NCBI GenBank assembly: GCA_019113915.1
Contig: DXGM01000048.1
Location: 1-37,603, forward strand
From: Candidatus Gordonibacter avicola
GTDB taxonomy: Bacteria > Actinomycetota > Coriobacteriia > Coriobacteriales > Eggerthellaceae
Reading direction: 5' to 3'
Length of the DNA: 37,603 nt
In this document: positions 24,308 through 32,441 of the stretch, piece by piece
Numbering within the stretch: the first letter of the stretch is position 1
How the letters are laid out: each line of letters opens with the position of its first letter
The notes under the pieces: generated by a model
Databases searched by the model: none
Seen by the model: only the letters and a program-made list of their open reading frames with translations
What the model was told of the DNA's origin: nothing
Position numbers and translations under genes: made by a program

Positions 24308-27208
24308 CTATTCTTCGACGGGCTCATACGACATGTCGTAATGCTTGCCCGTTGCTTCGTCAACCAGATGACCGGAACCCGCGTCATACAGCCAGCCGTA
24401 GTTGGCATCGTGGAACGCGCCGTTCTCGGGATCCATCATCCAACCGCTGTTCGGATCGTACACGTAGGGCTTGTCACCCAGCGTGGCGTAACCCTTCTCG
24501 GTGTTCCACGTCAGGTTCTCAGGAACCTCATACGGAGCGGCCTGACCGGGATAGCAGCGCACGCCGGCCACGAACACAATCTCGTCGCGGTCCATCGTGT
24601 ACATCTTGCCGGTCTCGTCGTCCACGAGGCACTCGTTGGCCGCGTCGTAGCGCCAGCCGGTGTAAGCGTCGTGGTAGCCCTTCGTGCGCGGGTTGACCAG
24701 CCAACCGGATTCGTCCAGACGGAAATGCGTGTCCTTCTGGTACAGCGTGTTGTTCTGCCACACCCACTCGTAGCCCTCGGGCACCTCTTCGGTGGGCTGG
24801 GGCTTCTCGAACGGAATGGGCTCGCGGTCGAGCTTCATCTCGCTCGGGGTCATGTGAATGCCCGGCTCCTTGGAGGAACCCGGAATGGAGAACTGCGTGT
24901 CCTCGGGCTTGAATTCCTTGTCGAAGTCGCCACACTTGTACACCTTACACATGAGGCCACGGTTGGCCCAGGAGCCACCCATGGGGTCGCAATCCCAGTC
25001 GTCAACCGAGGTGAGCACGTTGACGTTGGACTCGAGGCAGCCAAACGGGTTGTCGAGGTCGGCCGAGCCATCGCGCTCGGGGAACCACCAACCGCGCGGT
25101 GCGAACACCACGTTGGGATGCACTTCGGCCTCCACGTTGGCGCGCATCTTGATGCGGCCGCGGCGGGTCTCAATCCAGCACCAGTCGCCGTAGGAGATGT
25201 TCAGCTTCTCGGCCAGCACCGGGTTGATGGAGAAGTACGGATCGGGATACAGGTAGCGAATGGCCTGCATCTGGAAGTGCTCGGAGTGGTGGTACGGCAT
25301 GAAGCCGCCGCCCGTGGTAAGCACGATGGGGTACTCTTCGGCGATCTCCGGCGTGTCGATTTCGTTCTCGCAGCAGCCAACATAGGTGGGCATGCCCACG
25401 TAGCCAAGCTCGCGCAGGATGGAAGAGTTGCACTCCACCTTGCCCGACGGCGTCCAGAAGCCACCGTTGGCGATGAACTTGTTCTGGTGCAGCGGCGGAT
25501 AGTACATGCGATAGCGGTCGACGAAGTCATCGTAGCACTCGATGGCGAGTCCCAGCGGCTTGAGGATGTGGTAGTACGCCTCTTCCTCGGTCTCCCACGG
25601 CCACATCTCCGGGTCCTGACCGCAGGCCAGACCCAGCTTGCGCCAGAACACCATGTCGGTGTGACGGTCATACTTCGGCTGCATGGCGCGGCGGCCGCCC
25701 ATGAAGGAGTCGGTGGCGCCGTAGTGCGTCACGATGGTCGGACGCTCAAGAGCGCCAGCGGCCGGGAACACGTAGTCGGAGAACAGTGCCGTCGGAGTCA
25801 TCCAGTAATCAACAGTGACCAGGAACTCGCACTTCTTGAGCGCGGCGAGCGTCATCTTAGCGTCGCCGTAGGAGTTCACCGGGTTCGTGGCGTTCACGAT
25901 GAGCGCGCGCACCTGGTACGGGTCGCCCGTGAGAATGGCCTTGAACACGCTGGGGCCGTGAGCCTCGCAGAACCACTCGGTGGGCAGCGTCTTGCCCCAC
26001 GTGCGCTTCGCGTTGTCGGAGATAATCTGGTAGCCAGGCCAGGAGGTCAGCTTGAACTTGTTCGAGCCAATCTGCTTTGCCTTCTGCTCCTCGGGCAGGC
26101 ACTCGTTGGCTTCCATTTCCTCGTCGGTGAGGAAGCCGAGCGACGGGCCGGGCATGCCGTCGCCGCCGGGCACGTCAAGGTTGCCGCAGATGGCGCGGAT
26201 GAGTGCGATGGCATGGCTGCCGGTGGTGGAAGCGCGACCGATCTGGTCCCACGTGCAGCCCCACTGGATGCAGCCGGGGGTGTTCATGGCGTACAGACGC
26301 GCCGCCTGGCGAATCTGGTCGGCATCAAGCCACGTGATGGGGGCAGCCCACTCGGCGGTATACTCGGCCACGTGCTCCTGGAGTTCGTCGAAGCCGTCGC
26401 ACCACTGAGCCACGAACTCGAAGTCGTAGAGGCCCTCGTAGATGATGGTGTTCAGCATGGCCAGTGCCAGCGCAGCGTCCGTGCCGGGACGCAGCGGCAG
26501 CCAGAGATCGGCCTTCGAAGCGGTCTCGGAGTAGCGCGGGTCAACCACGACAATCTTCAAGCCCGCCTTTTGCAGGTCGGTGTAGCCGTGCATGCCGCCC
26601 AGCGTGGAAGCGCCGGGATTCATGCCCCAGAGAATCAGGCTCTTCGCCTGGCCGAGGTCGGTCTCAAACGGCGACCAACCGGCCACGCAGGTCTCAGCCA
26701 TGAACGTGGGGATCCAGCACAGAAGCGCGTTGTGGAAACCGTTCGGCGTGCCGAACTGGTTCAAGAAGCGGCGGCGCGCCCAGTCGTCGGTACGCGTCGT
26801 GCCACCAGCGGAGGCCACAGCCTCGGCGCCACTTTCGGCCTTGATCTGGTTCAGCTTGTCGGCTACTTCCTGAATGCCCTGGTCATACGGGATCTGCTCC
26901 CACTTGCCCTCGCCCTTTTCGCCCACGCGCTTCAGCACGTGGTTGATGCGAGCGGGGTGGTTCACGTGAAGCAGCGCGCTCGTGCCGCGGCAGCAAAGAC
27001 CGCCCTGGCTGGAGTACGCGGGATCGCCCTCGATCTTAATCACGTCGCCATCTTTAACGTAGGCAAGCACGCCGCAGTTAGCATGGCAGAAATAGCAGAG
27101 CGACTTGATCATTTCGACGCCGTCTTGATTGATATCGACTTCGGTCGATACGGTGTCGGGAGCCACGAGGCCCTTGAGACCGCTCGACGTCTTAGAAATC
27201 TCCGTCAT
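24308..27208 (-). CDS. Molybdopterin alpha subunit with tandem C-terminal aromatic repeats
   Basis: A 966-residue catalytic subunit with an N-terminal cluster motif C38-x2-C41-x3-C45 and C72/C73 (LCYFCHANCG, GGLCCRG), then standard MopB domains up to about residue 770. From about residue 815 it carries an unusual tail with two repeats of about 45 residues (829-872 and 915-959), sharing the frame SGW...P...HDA..GW.YDA...LVD..TGK.Y.M, 20 of 39 residues identical. There is no Tat signal, and an in-frame TAG directly precedes ATG 27208, so no longer form exists. It begins the alpha-beta-gamma operon. The tail is reminiscent of aromatic OCRE-like repeats, and its function is unknown. Confidence 0.88.
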   Translation of the reverse strand: MTEISKTSSGLKGLVAPDTVSTEVDINQDGVEMIKSLCYFCHANCGVLAYVKDGDVIKIEGDPAYSSQGGLCCRGTSALLHVNHPARINHVLKRVGEKGEGKWEQIPYDQGIQEVADKLNQIKAESGAEAVASAGGTTRTDDWARRRFLNQFGTPNGFHNALLCWIPTFMAETCVAGWSPFETDLGQAKSLILWGMNPGASTLGGMHGYTDLQKAGLKIVVVDPRYSETASKADLWLPLRPGTDAALALAMLNTIIYEGLYDFEFVAQWCDGFDELQEHVAEYTAEWAAPITWLDADQIRQAARLYAMNTPGCIQWGCTWDQIGRASTTGSHAIALIRAICGNLDVPGGDGMPGPSLGFLTDEEMEANECLPEEQKAKQIGSNKFKLTSWPGYQIISDNAKRTWGKTLPTEWFCEAHGPSVFKAILTGDPYQVRALIVNATNPVNSYGDAKMTLAALKKCEFLVTVDYWMTPTALFSDYVFPAAGALERPTIVTHYGATDSFMGGRRAMQPKYDRHTDMVFWRKLGLACGQDPEMWPWETEEEAYYHILKPLGLAIECYDDFVDRYRMYYPPLHQNKFIANGGFWTPSGKVECNSSILRELGYVGMPTYVGCCENEIDTPEIAEEYPIVLTTGGGFMPYHHSEHFQMQAIRYLYPDPYFSINPVLAEKLNISYGDWCWIETRRGRIKMRANVEAEVHPNVVFAPRGWWFPERDGSADLDNPFGCLESNVNVLTSVDDWDCDPMGGSWANRGLMCKVYKCGDFDKEFKPEDTQFSIPGSSKEPGIHMTPSEMKLDREPIPFEKPQPTEEVPEGYEWVWQNNTLYQKDTHFRLDESGWLVNPRTKGYHDAYTGWRYDAANECLVDDETGKMYTMDRDEIVFVAGVRCYPGQAAPYEVPENLTWNTEKGYATLGDKPYVYDPNSGWMMDPENGAFHDANYGWLYDAGSGHLVDEATGKHYDMSYEPVEE

Positions 27209-27378
27209 CTACCTTCCCCTCTTCTTCTCGTCAGTTTTCCTTACCCGGTTCGAACTTGTTGTACCGTTCGCGCGACCGTGCGGGTTCTACCCCGCATAGC
27301 TCGAACGCCTCTCGTGCGCGTCGCCCGCCAGTGTACGGGAACCCCCATTTCACCGGCATCACACCGAAAGTTCTAAAT

Positions 27379-27412
27379 CCCGCGAGCGGGTAAGCCCAAT
27401 GGTATTAATTGG
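27379..27412. promoter_or_regulatory. Two small dyads in the leader of the NrfD-type Moco operon
   Basis: CCCGC-GA-GCGGG (27379-27390) and CCAAT-N7-ATTGG (27396-27412) lie about 170-200 bases upstream of ATG 27208. They may be operator sites. The rest of the 27209-27743 spacer shows no convincing gene. Confidence 0.35.
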
Positions 27413-27660
27413 TCAGACCCCCTTGCGCGGCTTTACCACTCGTCCAAGCATCGCGCCGTTTGGCGGATACGCCCCCCGTGCGAAATGTCGGCAAGAAAGG
27501 CAACGCTTCCCTTGCGCGACACGCCGCAGTGCGCTTCGCCGTCCGCTTCCATCGACCACCGGCTGCACCGTTGCACCGCTCTCGAACCCGACCCGCAGTG
27601 CCGAGACACCCGGCCGCGACGTAAACCGTTGTTCGATGCCAACCAGTAGTAGATGGAATC

Positions 27661-27698
27661 GGCTATTTGATTATAGCCATGAAACAGAATCCCTGCCA
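27661..27698 (-). promoter_or_regulatory. Possible promoter of the NrfD-type Moco operon
   Basis: On the minus strand a perfect TATAAT (27670-27675) lies 17 bp from TGGCAG (27693-27698). The -10 is embedded in the palindrome GGCTAT-N6-ATAGCC (27661-27678), which could be an operator. It would give a leader of about 450 bases. The -35 is weak, so other starts are possible. Confidence 0.35.
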
Positions 27699-27743
27699 CC
27701 CCGGCGGCCTGTTTTAACGGCGAATGAACGACCGCTTTACGCG

Positions 27744-27776
27744 AAGGCCCCGGCCGCTTGTGGCGGTCGGGGCCTT
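27744..27776 (-). terminator. Strong hairpin at the end of the MFS pair
   Basis: AAGGCCCCGGCCGC and its partner (27762-27776) form a 14-bp stem with one G-U pair and a short loop. It lies 25 bases past the MFS stop codon on the minus strand. The following TTCGCGTAAA is not a proper U-tract, so its efficiency is uncertain. Confidence 0.55.
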
Positions 27777-27800
27777 GATGCCTCTACACGTTAACGTTTC

Positions 27801-29033
27801 CTATTTGGCAGAGGCTGCGGAAAGTCCTTCAGCTACAGGAGCCGCCTCATCTGCGTCATCCACGCTGTAGAGCTTCGCAAACATGAGCACGACAGCACCC
27901 AGGATGCACGCCGCGCAAATAGCGATAGCACCCGCATGCCAACCAGCGCTGTCCACGATGGCACCAATAATCGGCGGGCCAAGGAGAACACCCAGGTTGA
28001 AGCCGATGGACACAACGCCCAGCGCCACGCCCGCCAGTTCGGGCTTTTTCACCGTTTGGGCTGCCATAGTCCACAGCACGCACGGGAAGCCCGCGTCAAC
28101 AAACGCATACACGATCACGAACACCACGAGGAACGTCGGGTTGTCCATGAACATGCCGAAGATCGACACGATGCCGTACGCCACCAGAATAACGGCGCCA
28201 AACAGCTTGCGATTCTTCACGCGGTTGAGCACAGCGCCAATGATGACAGCCGCCACCACGCCGCCGAGCGAGAAGTAGCCAACCCACATGTTGGCCTGAT
28301 CCTCGCCCCAGTTAAACGTTTGCGCCCAGCACGTGGCAATCCAGTTCACGAACCCGAAGCAACCAATGCAGAAGAGCATGGTTGCCAGCGACATGATCCA
28401 TGCGGAAGGCGACTTCACGCCTTCAACGATGTTCACGTCGTCGCTTTCGACGTCCGCGTAGCTATCCTCGGGACGCGGGCTCTTCACGCACAGGATGTAA
28501 AACACCAGCGCCAGCACGCAGGCGGCCAAACCGAACCACCACATGCCCTGCCAACCGAAGTTGAGCGTGAGTACGCCACCCAGGAAGAACATGACGGCCT
28601 GCGCGCCCATCTGGTACGCAGCCCAAATACTCATGGGCAGGCCACGCTTGGTCTCCGGGAACCACATCGCAATGAGCGAGGGGCCGATGACCGACATGAG
28701 ACCAACGCCCATGCCTTCGATGACGCGCGTTGCCATGAGGACGGCCGTGTTGTCCACCATCACACCAATGAGCGAACCGAGAATAGCGCACGCAAGGGCG
28801 ATGATGCCGCCCTTCTTGGGGCCGACCTTGTTCAGGATGATGGCAGCAGGAATGGCGATGATGATGCCAACCAGCGAGAACAAAGAGCTCAGCCAGCCAG
28901 CCGTTGCCATATCGATGCTAAACGCCTCCATGAGCGTGGTCATGCAAGGGGCCACCTTGTTCTGCACGAGCGCCAGAGCGACGCCGGCAAAGATGGTCGC
29001 AAATGCGACGATCCAGCCCCGTTTGGTATTCAT
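27801..29033 (-). CDS. MFS transporter (second of a tandem pair)
   Basis: A 410-residue carrier with about 12 hydrophobic segments and a central loop rich in Asp and Glu. It is clearly paralogous to the gene just upstream: both share LVQNKV.PC in helix 1, AGWL.S.F in helix 2, ATRV.EG.GVG, F...KRGLPM and FGWQG.WWF. MFS carriers accompany Moco reductase genes in Eggerthellaceae and are thought to exchange substrate and product, so a role in supplying one of the neighbouring enzymes is plausible. GGAGGAATG precedes ATG 29033. It starts 16 bases after the upstream paralogue ends. Confidence 0.88.
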   Translation of the reverse strand: MNTKRGWIVAFATIFAGVALALVQNKVAPCMTTLMEAFSIDMATAGWLSSLFSLVGIIIAIPAAIILNKVGPKKGGIIALACAILGSLIGVMVDNTAVLMATRVIEGMGVGLMSVIGPSLIAMWFPETKRGLPMSIWAAYQMGAQAVMFFLGGVLTLNFGWQGMWWFGLAACVLALVFYILCVKSPRPEDSYADVESDDVNIVEGVKSPSAWIMSLATMLFCIGCFGFVNWIATCWAQTFNWGEDQANMWVGYFSLGGVVAAVIIGAVLNRVKNRKLFGAVILVAYGIVSIFGMFMDNPTFLVVFVIVYAFVDAGFPCVLWTMAAQTVKKPELAGVALGVVSIGFNLGVLLGPPIIGAIVDSAGWHAGAIAICAACILGAVVLMFAKLYSVDDADEAAPVAEGLSAASAK

Positions 29034-29049
29034 GAAATCATTCCTCCGA

Positions 29050-30315
29050 TCACACAGCCGCTTGGTTCATGTCGGCATCGATGTCTGCGGCGCGCGCCGT
29101 GGCCTTGCTGGAATCATGATCGTACGTCTTCACGAAGATGAACGTGATAGCACCAACGATTGCAGCAATAGCCAGCGGAATCGTAGCGACTTCCCAGCCA
29201 TAGTTCTCGATGAAGAAACCGGTCACCGGGGGGCCAAGCAGCGTGCCGATATTCAGGCCCACGTTAAGGATGCCGATAGCCGTTCCGGAATACTCCGGGC
29301 TCTTCGCAGTCGAGGGGCAGAGCGTCCAGTACACGGTGGGGATAGCGCCTTCCAGGAACGGATAGATCAGGATGAAGGGCAGAAGCAGCCCGGGATCCTG
29401 CATCCGGAAGCAGAAGAACAGAATGAACGTGTACAGCGCAAAACCGATAACGCCAACAAAGCGACGGTTCTTGAGCTTGATATGGTTCAGAAGCCAACCG
29501 ATGAAGATAACGATTGGAATTTCGATGGCGTACATGATGGAGACCCACCAGTTAGACTGGTTCATGTCGCCGCCGAAGAAAGCGTTTGCCCAGTACAGCG
29601 AAATGTACGTGGCGAAACCGAAGCAGCAGAACGTAAAGATGGTGCCAGCAAGCGTAAGAATCCACGTGGAGGCGGACTTGAAGCCGTCGCCAAACTTGAA
29701 TTCGTCTTCGTTCTCGCCCTCAGCGTAGTTCGGCGTGCCCTCGGGGGGCTCGTCAACCTTCCACATGTACAGGATAAGAACAACAACGCAGAACGCCACG
29801 CAGAACCACCAGACACCCTGCCAGCCAAACGATACCGTCAGGCCGCCAGCGATGAAGAACAGAAGCGTCTGCGAGCACATCATCCACGATCCCCACAGAC
29901 CCATGGGAAGTCCGCGCTTTTCAGCGGGGAACCACATCGAGATAACCGAAGGGCCTACAACGGCGATCATACCCACGCCGACGCCTTCGAGCACGCGGGT
30001 GGCCATGAGCACCGCGAGGTCGGTCGCGAATGCGCCGATGATACCGCCGACAGCAGCACAGGCCAGAGAGATTACGCCAATCTTTTTCACGCCCAACTTG
30101 CGCATAAGCACCGAGGCAGGAATGGCGGTAACCATGCCCATGATGGTGAACACCGAGGTCAGCCAACCGGCGTCCGTTTCACCAATGTTGAAGTACATCA
30201 TTACTACGTCGATACAGGGTGGTACTTTGTTCTGAACGTTAGCAAGCGCAAAACCGCCAAAGAAGGCGATGACGACAACAGTCCAAGCGGCCGCTGTCTT
30301 TTGCTTTTTAGTCAT
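29050..30315 (-). CDS. MFS transporter (first of a tandem pair)
   Basis: A 421-residue carrier with about 12 membrane segments. The start is ATG 30315, where GGGGG-TATAC precedes the codon; the open frame extends another 51 codons upstream but its sequence is not hydrophobic and lacks a site. The N-terminus MTKKQKTAAAWTVVVIAFF fits an inside-positive first helix. It is paralogous to the downstream carrier. The G-rich, TAT-spaced ribosome site closely resembles that of the LuxR gene at 14195. The substrate is unknown. Confidence 0.88.
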   Translation of the reverse strand: MTKKQKTAAAWTVVVIAFFGGFALANVQNKVPPCIDVVMMYFNIGETDAGWLTSVFTIMGMVTAIPASVLMRKLGVKKIGVISLACAAVGGIIGAFATDLAVLMATRVLEGVGVGMIAVVGPSVISMWFPAEKRGLPMGLWGSWMMCSQTLLFFIAGGLTVSFGWQGVWWFCVAFCVVVLILYMWKVDEPPEGTPNYAEGENEDEFKFGDGFKSASTWILTLAGTIFTFCCFGFATYISLYWANAFFGGDMNQSNWWVSIMYAIEIPIVIFIGWLLNHIKLKNRRFVGVIGFALYTFILFFCFRMQDPGLLLPFILIYPFLEGAIPTVYWTLCPSTAKSPEYSGTAIGILNVGLNIGTLLGPPVTGFFIENYGWEVATIPLAIAAIVGAITFIFVKTYDHDSSKATARAADIDADMNQAAV

Positions 30316-30393
30316 GTATACCCCCTTGAACATTCCCCCAATAGATTCAGTCCTAGAAATCTCTCCTTTCTCTCGGTGGTGCGCGCCCCGATG

Positions 30394-30413
30394 CTCTGAG
30401 GTTCCCTTCAGAG
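30394..30413. promoter_or_regulatory. Inverted repeat upstream of the MFS pair
   Basis: CTCTGA (30394-30399) and TCAGAG (30408-30413) flank an 8-base spacer about 80 bases before the first MFS start. It could be an operator or leader stem. No confident -35/-10 pair was found for this operon. Confidence 0.3.
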
Positions 30414-30537
30414 GCCGATGAATCCACGTGCGCATTCCCCGTGCGCTCGCGCGCGATGGCAACGCCATCAGACGACGATTCTCGAACCGCTTTATGTGTG
30501 AACCCTGCGCAATTACGGCACATACTCACCACATTCT

Positions 30538-30580
30538 GGGCACATGCCCTTCTGAATATGCATGTAATTACTTGTATGCA
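30538..30580. promoter_or_regulatory. Clustered palindromes before a tiny zinc-ribbon ORF
   Basis: GGGCA-CA-TGCCC (30538-30549), GTAATTAC (30564-30571) and TGCAT-N12-ATGCA (30559-30580) lie directly upstream of the ribosome site of the small ORF at 30587, in the AT-rich part of the spacer between divergent operons. Confidence 0.35.
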
Positions 30581-30586
30581 GGAATC

Positions 30587-30688
30587 ATGCCAGCTTGCCC
30601 GAATTCGGAATGTGCTGGCCAGAAAGCCGCAAACTGCGTCGAATGCGGCGGGAGTGCGTTTCAAAGTGAGAATATGCTTTCAGATTGA
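30587..30688 (+). CDS. Possible 33-residue zinc-ribbon microprotein
   Basis: ATG 30587, with GCAGGAATC upstream as a usable ribosome site, opens a 33-residue frame: MPACPNSECAG..., then CVECGGSAF, ending at TGA 30688. The four Cys in CPxxxC and CxxCGG form look like a minimal zinc ribbon. It lies between the divergent MFS and hydrolase units. The evidence is the motif, the start site and an upstream palindrome cluster; composition alone would not support it. It could also be a remnant of a larger gene. Confidence 0.4.
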   Translation: MPACPNSECAGQKAANCVECGGSAFQSENMLSD

Positions 30689-30787
30689 GACGAAAAATGG
30701 TCATTGACCGATAAAATGAGCCACTCGTATGTCGTCGGTGCGGCGGGCGGGCTGCTTTGTGGGGCAAGCGGCGGGGGGCGGTGGCGA

Positions 30788-30820
30788 GGGGTGCGTGGGG
30801 GGCGTTTGGGCGTGAGGGGG
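30788..30820 (+). other. Predicted G-quadruplex motif
   Basis: Four G-runs (GGGG, GGGGGG, GGG, GGGGG) are separated by three loops of exactly 5 bases. The wider stretch 30745-30866 is strongly G-rich on the plus strand, unlike its surroundings. It ends about 55 bases before the -10 of the hydrolase gene. Confidence 0.5.
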
Positions 30821-30875
30821 CGAGCCCTTCCCCGACGGGCAAGGCGGCGCGGGGGCGCGGTTGGGGAACGAGCCG

Positions 30876-30881
30876 TATAAT
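30876..30881 (+). promoter_or_regulatory. -10 element of the PhnP-like hydrolase gene
   Basis: A perfect TATAAT lies 31 bases before ATG 30913. The expected -35 position is GC-rich with no match. Directly after it AAGGTAAGGA occurs twice (30882-30891 and 30896-30905), the second copy forming the ribosome site. Confidence 0.45.
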
Positions 30882-30912
30882 AAGGTAAGGAAAACAAGGT
30901 AAGGAGGACGCC

Positions 30913-31755
30913 ATGGGTGCGGAAGAGGTTGAGACGAACGCGCTGGCGCAGGCACGCGCGGGGCATACGTTCACGTTTATGGGAACGGGCGCCGGGTGCG
31001 GCGTTCCGGCGTTTTTCTGCGACTGTCCGGCCTGCAACGAGGCGCGCCGTGACCCGCGCGCGCGACGCGGCGACTGCGGCGTGATGGTGCGCGGGGCTGA
31101 AAGCGGTGCCACCGTGCTCATTGACACGCCGCCCGACCTGCGCCATCAGCTGATACGTGAAGACGTGCGCACCATTGATGAGCTGCTGTACACGCACGCC
31201 CACTTCGACCACCTGGGCGGCTTGGGCGAGCTGGAGTACCTGGTGCAGCTGGTGAAAAAGGAGCCGCTACGCACGTACGGCAGCGCCGAGGCGCTGGCGG
31301 GTGTTGCGCAGGAGTTTCACTATATGATGTACTGCCTGGACAGGCGGGAACTCGCGCCTTTCGATGAATTGGAGTTGGACGGCGTGCGCTATACGGCGCT
31401 TCCCGTCACCCACGCGCCGGGCACCTTCGGCTACTTGATTGAGACGCCAAAGACGCGCCTGTTCTACGCGTCGGACACCGGGGCGCTGCCGGCTGAGACG
31501 GCCGAGCGCGTGCGTGACGTGGACATTATGGCAATGGATGCCACATTCTGGAAGCACAACTGGTCGCCGGATGCGCACCACAGCATACAGGAGTGCATTG
31601 AGGAAGGCCTCGCGCTGGGGGCGAAGACGCTCTACCTCACGCACCTGGCCATGCACTACGATGAACCCATCACGCTGACCCAGTTGGAAGAGTACCTGCA
31701 GCAGTATGACGGTCGCGTACGTCCCGCCGCCGACGGGTTGACGCTGGATATATAA
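30913..31755 (+). CDS. PhnP-like metallo-beta-lactamase-fold hydrolase
   Basis: A 280-residue metal-dependent hydrolase. It starts with the PhnP-type signature FMGTGAGCGVPAFFCDCPACNEAR, followed by DTPPDLR and the metal motif H95-x-H97-x-D99-H100 (THAHFDHLGG), later VTHAPG, ASDTG and LTHLAMHYD. PhnP-type enzymes cleave cyclic phosphodiesters, and related proteins act in cofactor pathways. The Cys group near residue 36-41 probably binds a structural zinc. AAGGAGGAC precedes ATG 30913. It is not linked to phn genes here, so the physiological substrate is open. Confidence 0.88.
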   Translation: MGAEEVETNALAQARAGHTFTFMGTGAGCGVPAFFCDCPACNEARRDPRARRGDCGVMVRGAESGATVLIDTPPDLRHQLIREDVRTIDELLYTHAHFDHLGGLGELEYLVQLVKKEPLRTYGSAEALAGVAQEFHYMMYCLDRRELAPFDELELDGVRYTALPVTHAPGTFGYLIETPKTRLFYASDTGALPAETAERVRDVDIMAMDATFWKHNWSPDAHHSIQECIEEGLALGAKTLYLTHLAMHYDEPITLTQLEEYLQQYDGRVRPAADGLTLDI

Positions 31756-31829
31756 ACTGCGTTGCTGCCTGACGCCTGCTGCCTGCTGCTTATTGCCTGC
31801 CGCGTGTCGCCCATCTTGAAAGGCTTTTT

Positions 31830-32432
31830 GTGGAACCGATCCTTCTTCGCCTGGCAACTGACGATGATGCCACCGACATTCGTGCGGTGTATGAGCCGTA
31901 TCTTGCCACGCCCATCACCTTTGAGACGGAGCTTCCCTCGCTTAAGGAATTTCGGGCGCGCATGGTGGACGCTCGCGCGACGTACCCGTATTTGGTTGCT
32001 GAGCGCGCGGGCGAGATAGTGGGGTATGCGTATGCGAGCGCGCAGCATCCGCGGGCGGCGTATGCGTGGAACGTGGAGTTGTCGGTGTACCTTGCGCTCG
32101 ACGCGCGCGGGCGCGGACTTGGGCGCGTGCTGTACGAGGCACTGATTGAGCTGGTGCGAACGCAGGGAGCAAAGGCGGCGTACGCGCTGGTCACGGTGCC
32201 GAATGCGGCGAGCGAGGGGCTGCATGCTGCGCTAGGGTTTGAGCGCATTGGGCTGCAACCGCACGCGGGGTGGAAGGCGGGCGCATGGCACGATGTGGCG
32301 TGGCTGCGCAAGGAGCTTGCGCCTTATGAGGGCGCGCCGGAGCCGCTGGTGCCCTTCCCTGAGCTTCTGCGCGAGCAGCCGGATGTGGTGCGCGCGGTGC
32401 TTGAGCGCGCGAACGCGGCGCTGCGCGGATAG
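31830..32432 (+). CDS. PAT-type GNAT acetyltransferase
   Basis: A 200-residue transferase like phosphinothricin/methionine-sulfoximine acetyltransferases. It has LRLATDDDATDIRAVYEPYLATPITFETELPS at the N-terminus, the acetyl-CoA loop ARGRGLGRVLYEAL and GLHAALGFERIG with the C-terminal GWKAGAWHDVAWLRK typical of the family. It probably acetylates an amino-group-bearing toxin or amino-acid analogue. The start is GTG 31830 with GAAAGG 7-8 bases before it. The C-terminal 30 residues extend beyond the usual family length. It is followed after 9 bases by the WYL regulator gene. Confidence 0.87.
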   Translation: MEPILLRLATDDDATDIRAVYEPYLATPITFETELPSLKEFRARMVDARATYPYLVAERAGEIVGYAYASAQHPRAAYAWNVELSVYLALDARGRGLGRVLYEALIELVRTQGAKAAYALVTVPNAASEGLHAALGFERIGLQPHAGWKAGAWHDVAWLRKELAPYEGAPEPLVPFPELLREQPDVVRAVLERANAALRG

Positions 32433-32441
32433 GGCGTTGGT

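Noticed and set aside
24239..27376. A 1045-codon open frame on the plus strand opposite the NrfD-type Moco alpha gene
   Set aside because: It is an antisense shadow caused by high-GC codon bias. It has no recognisable domain, while the opposite strand encodes a full Moco protein with cluster motifs.
28543..30399. A 618-codon plus-strand frame opposite the MFS genes
   Set aside because: It spans the junction of two real genes on the other strand, and its composition mirrors hydrophobic codons read in reverse.
30441..30707. An 88-codon frame overlapping the proposed zinc-ribbon microprotein
   Set aside because: It has no motif and no ribosome site; the overlapping frame has the four-Cys ribbon pattern.
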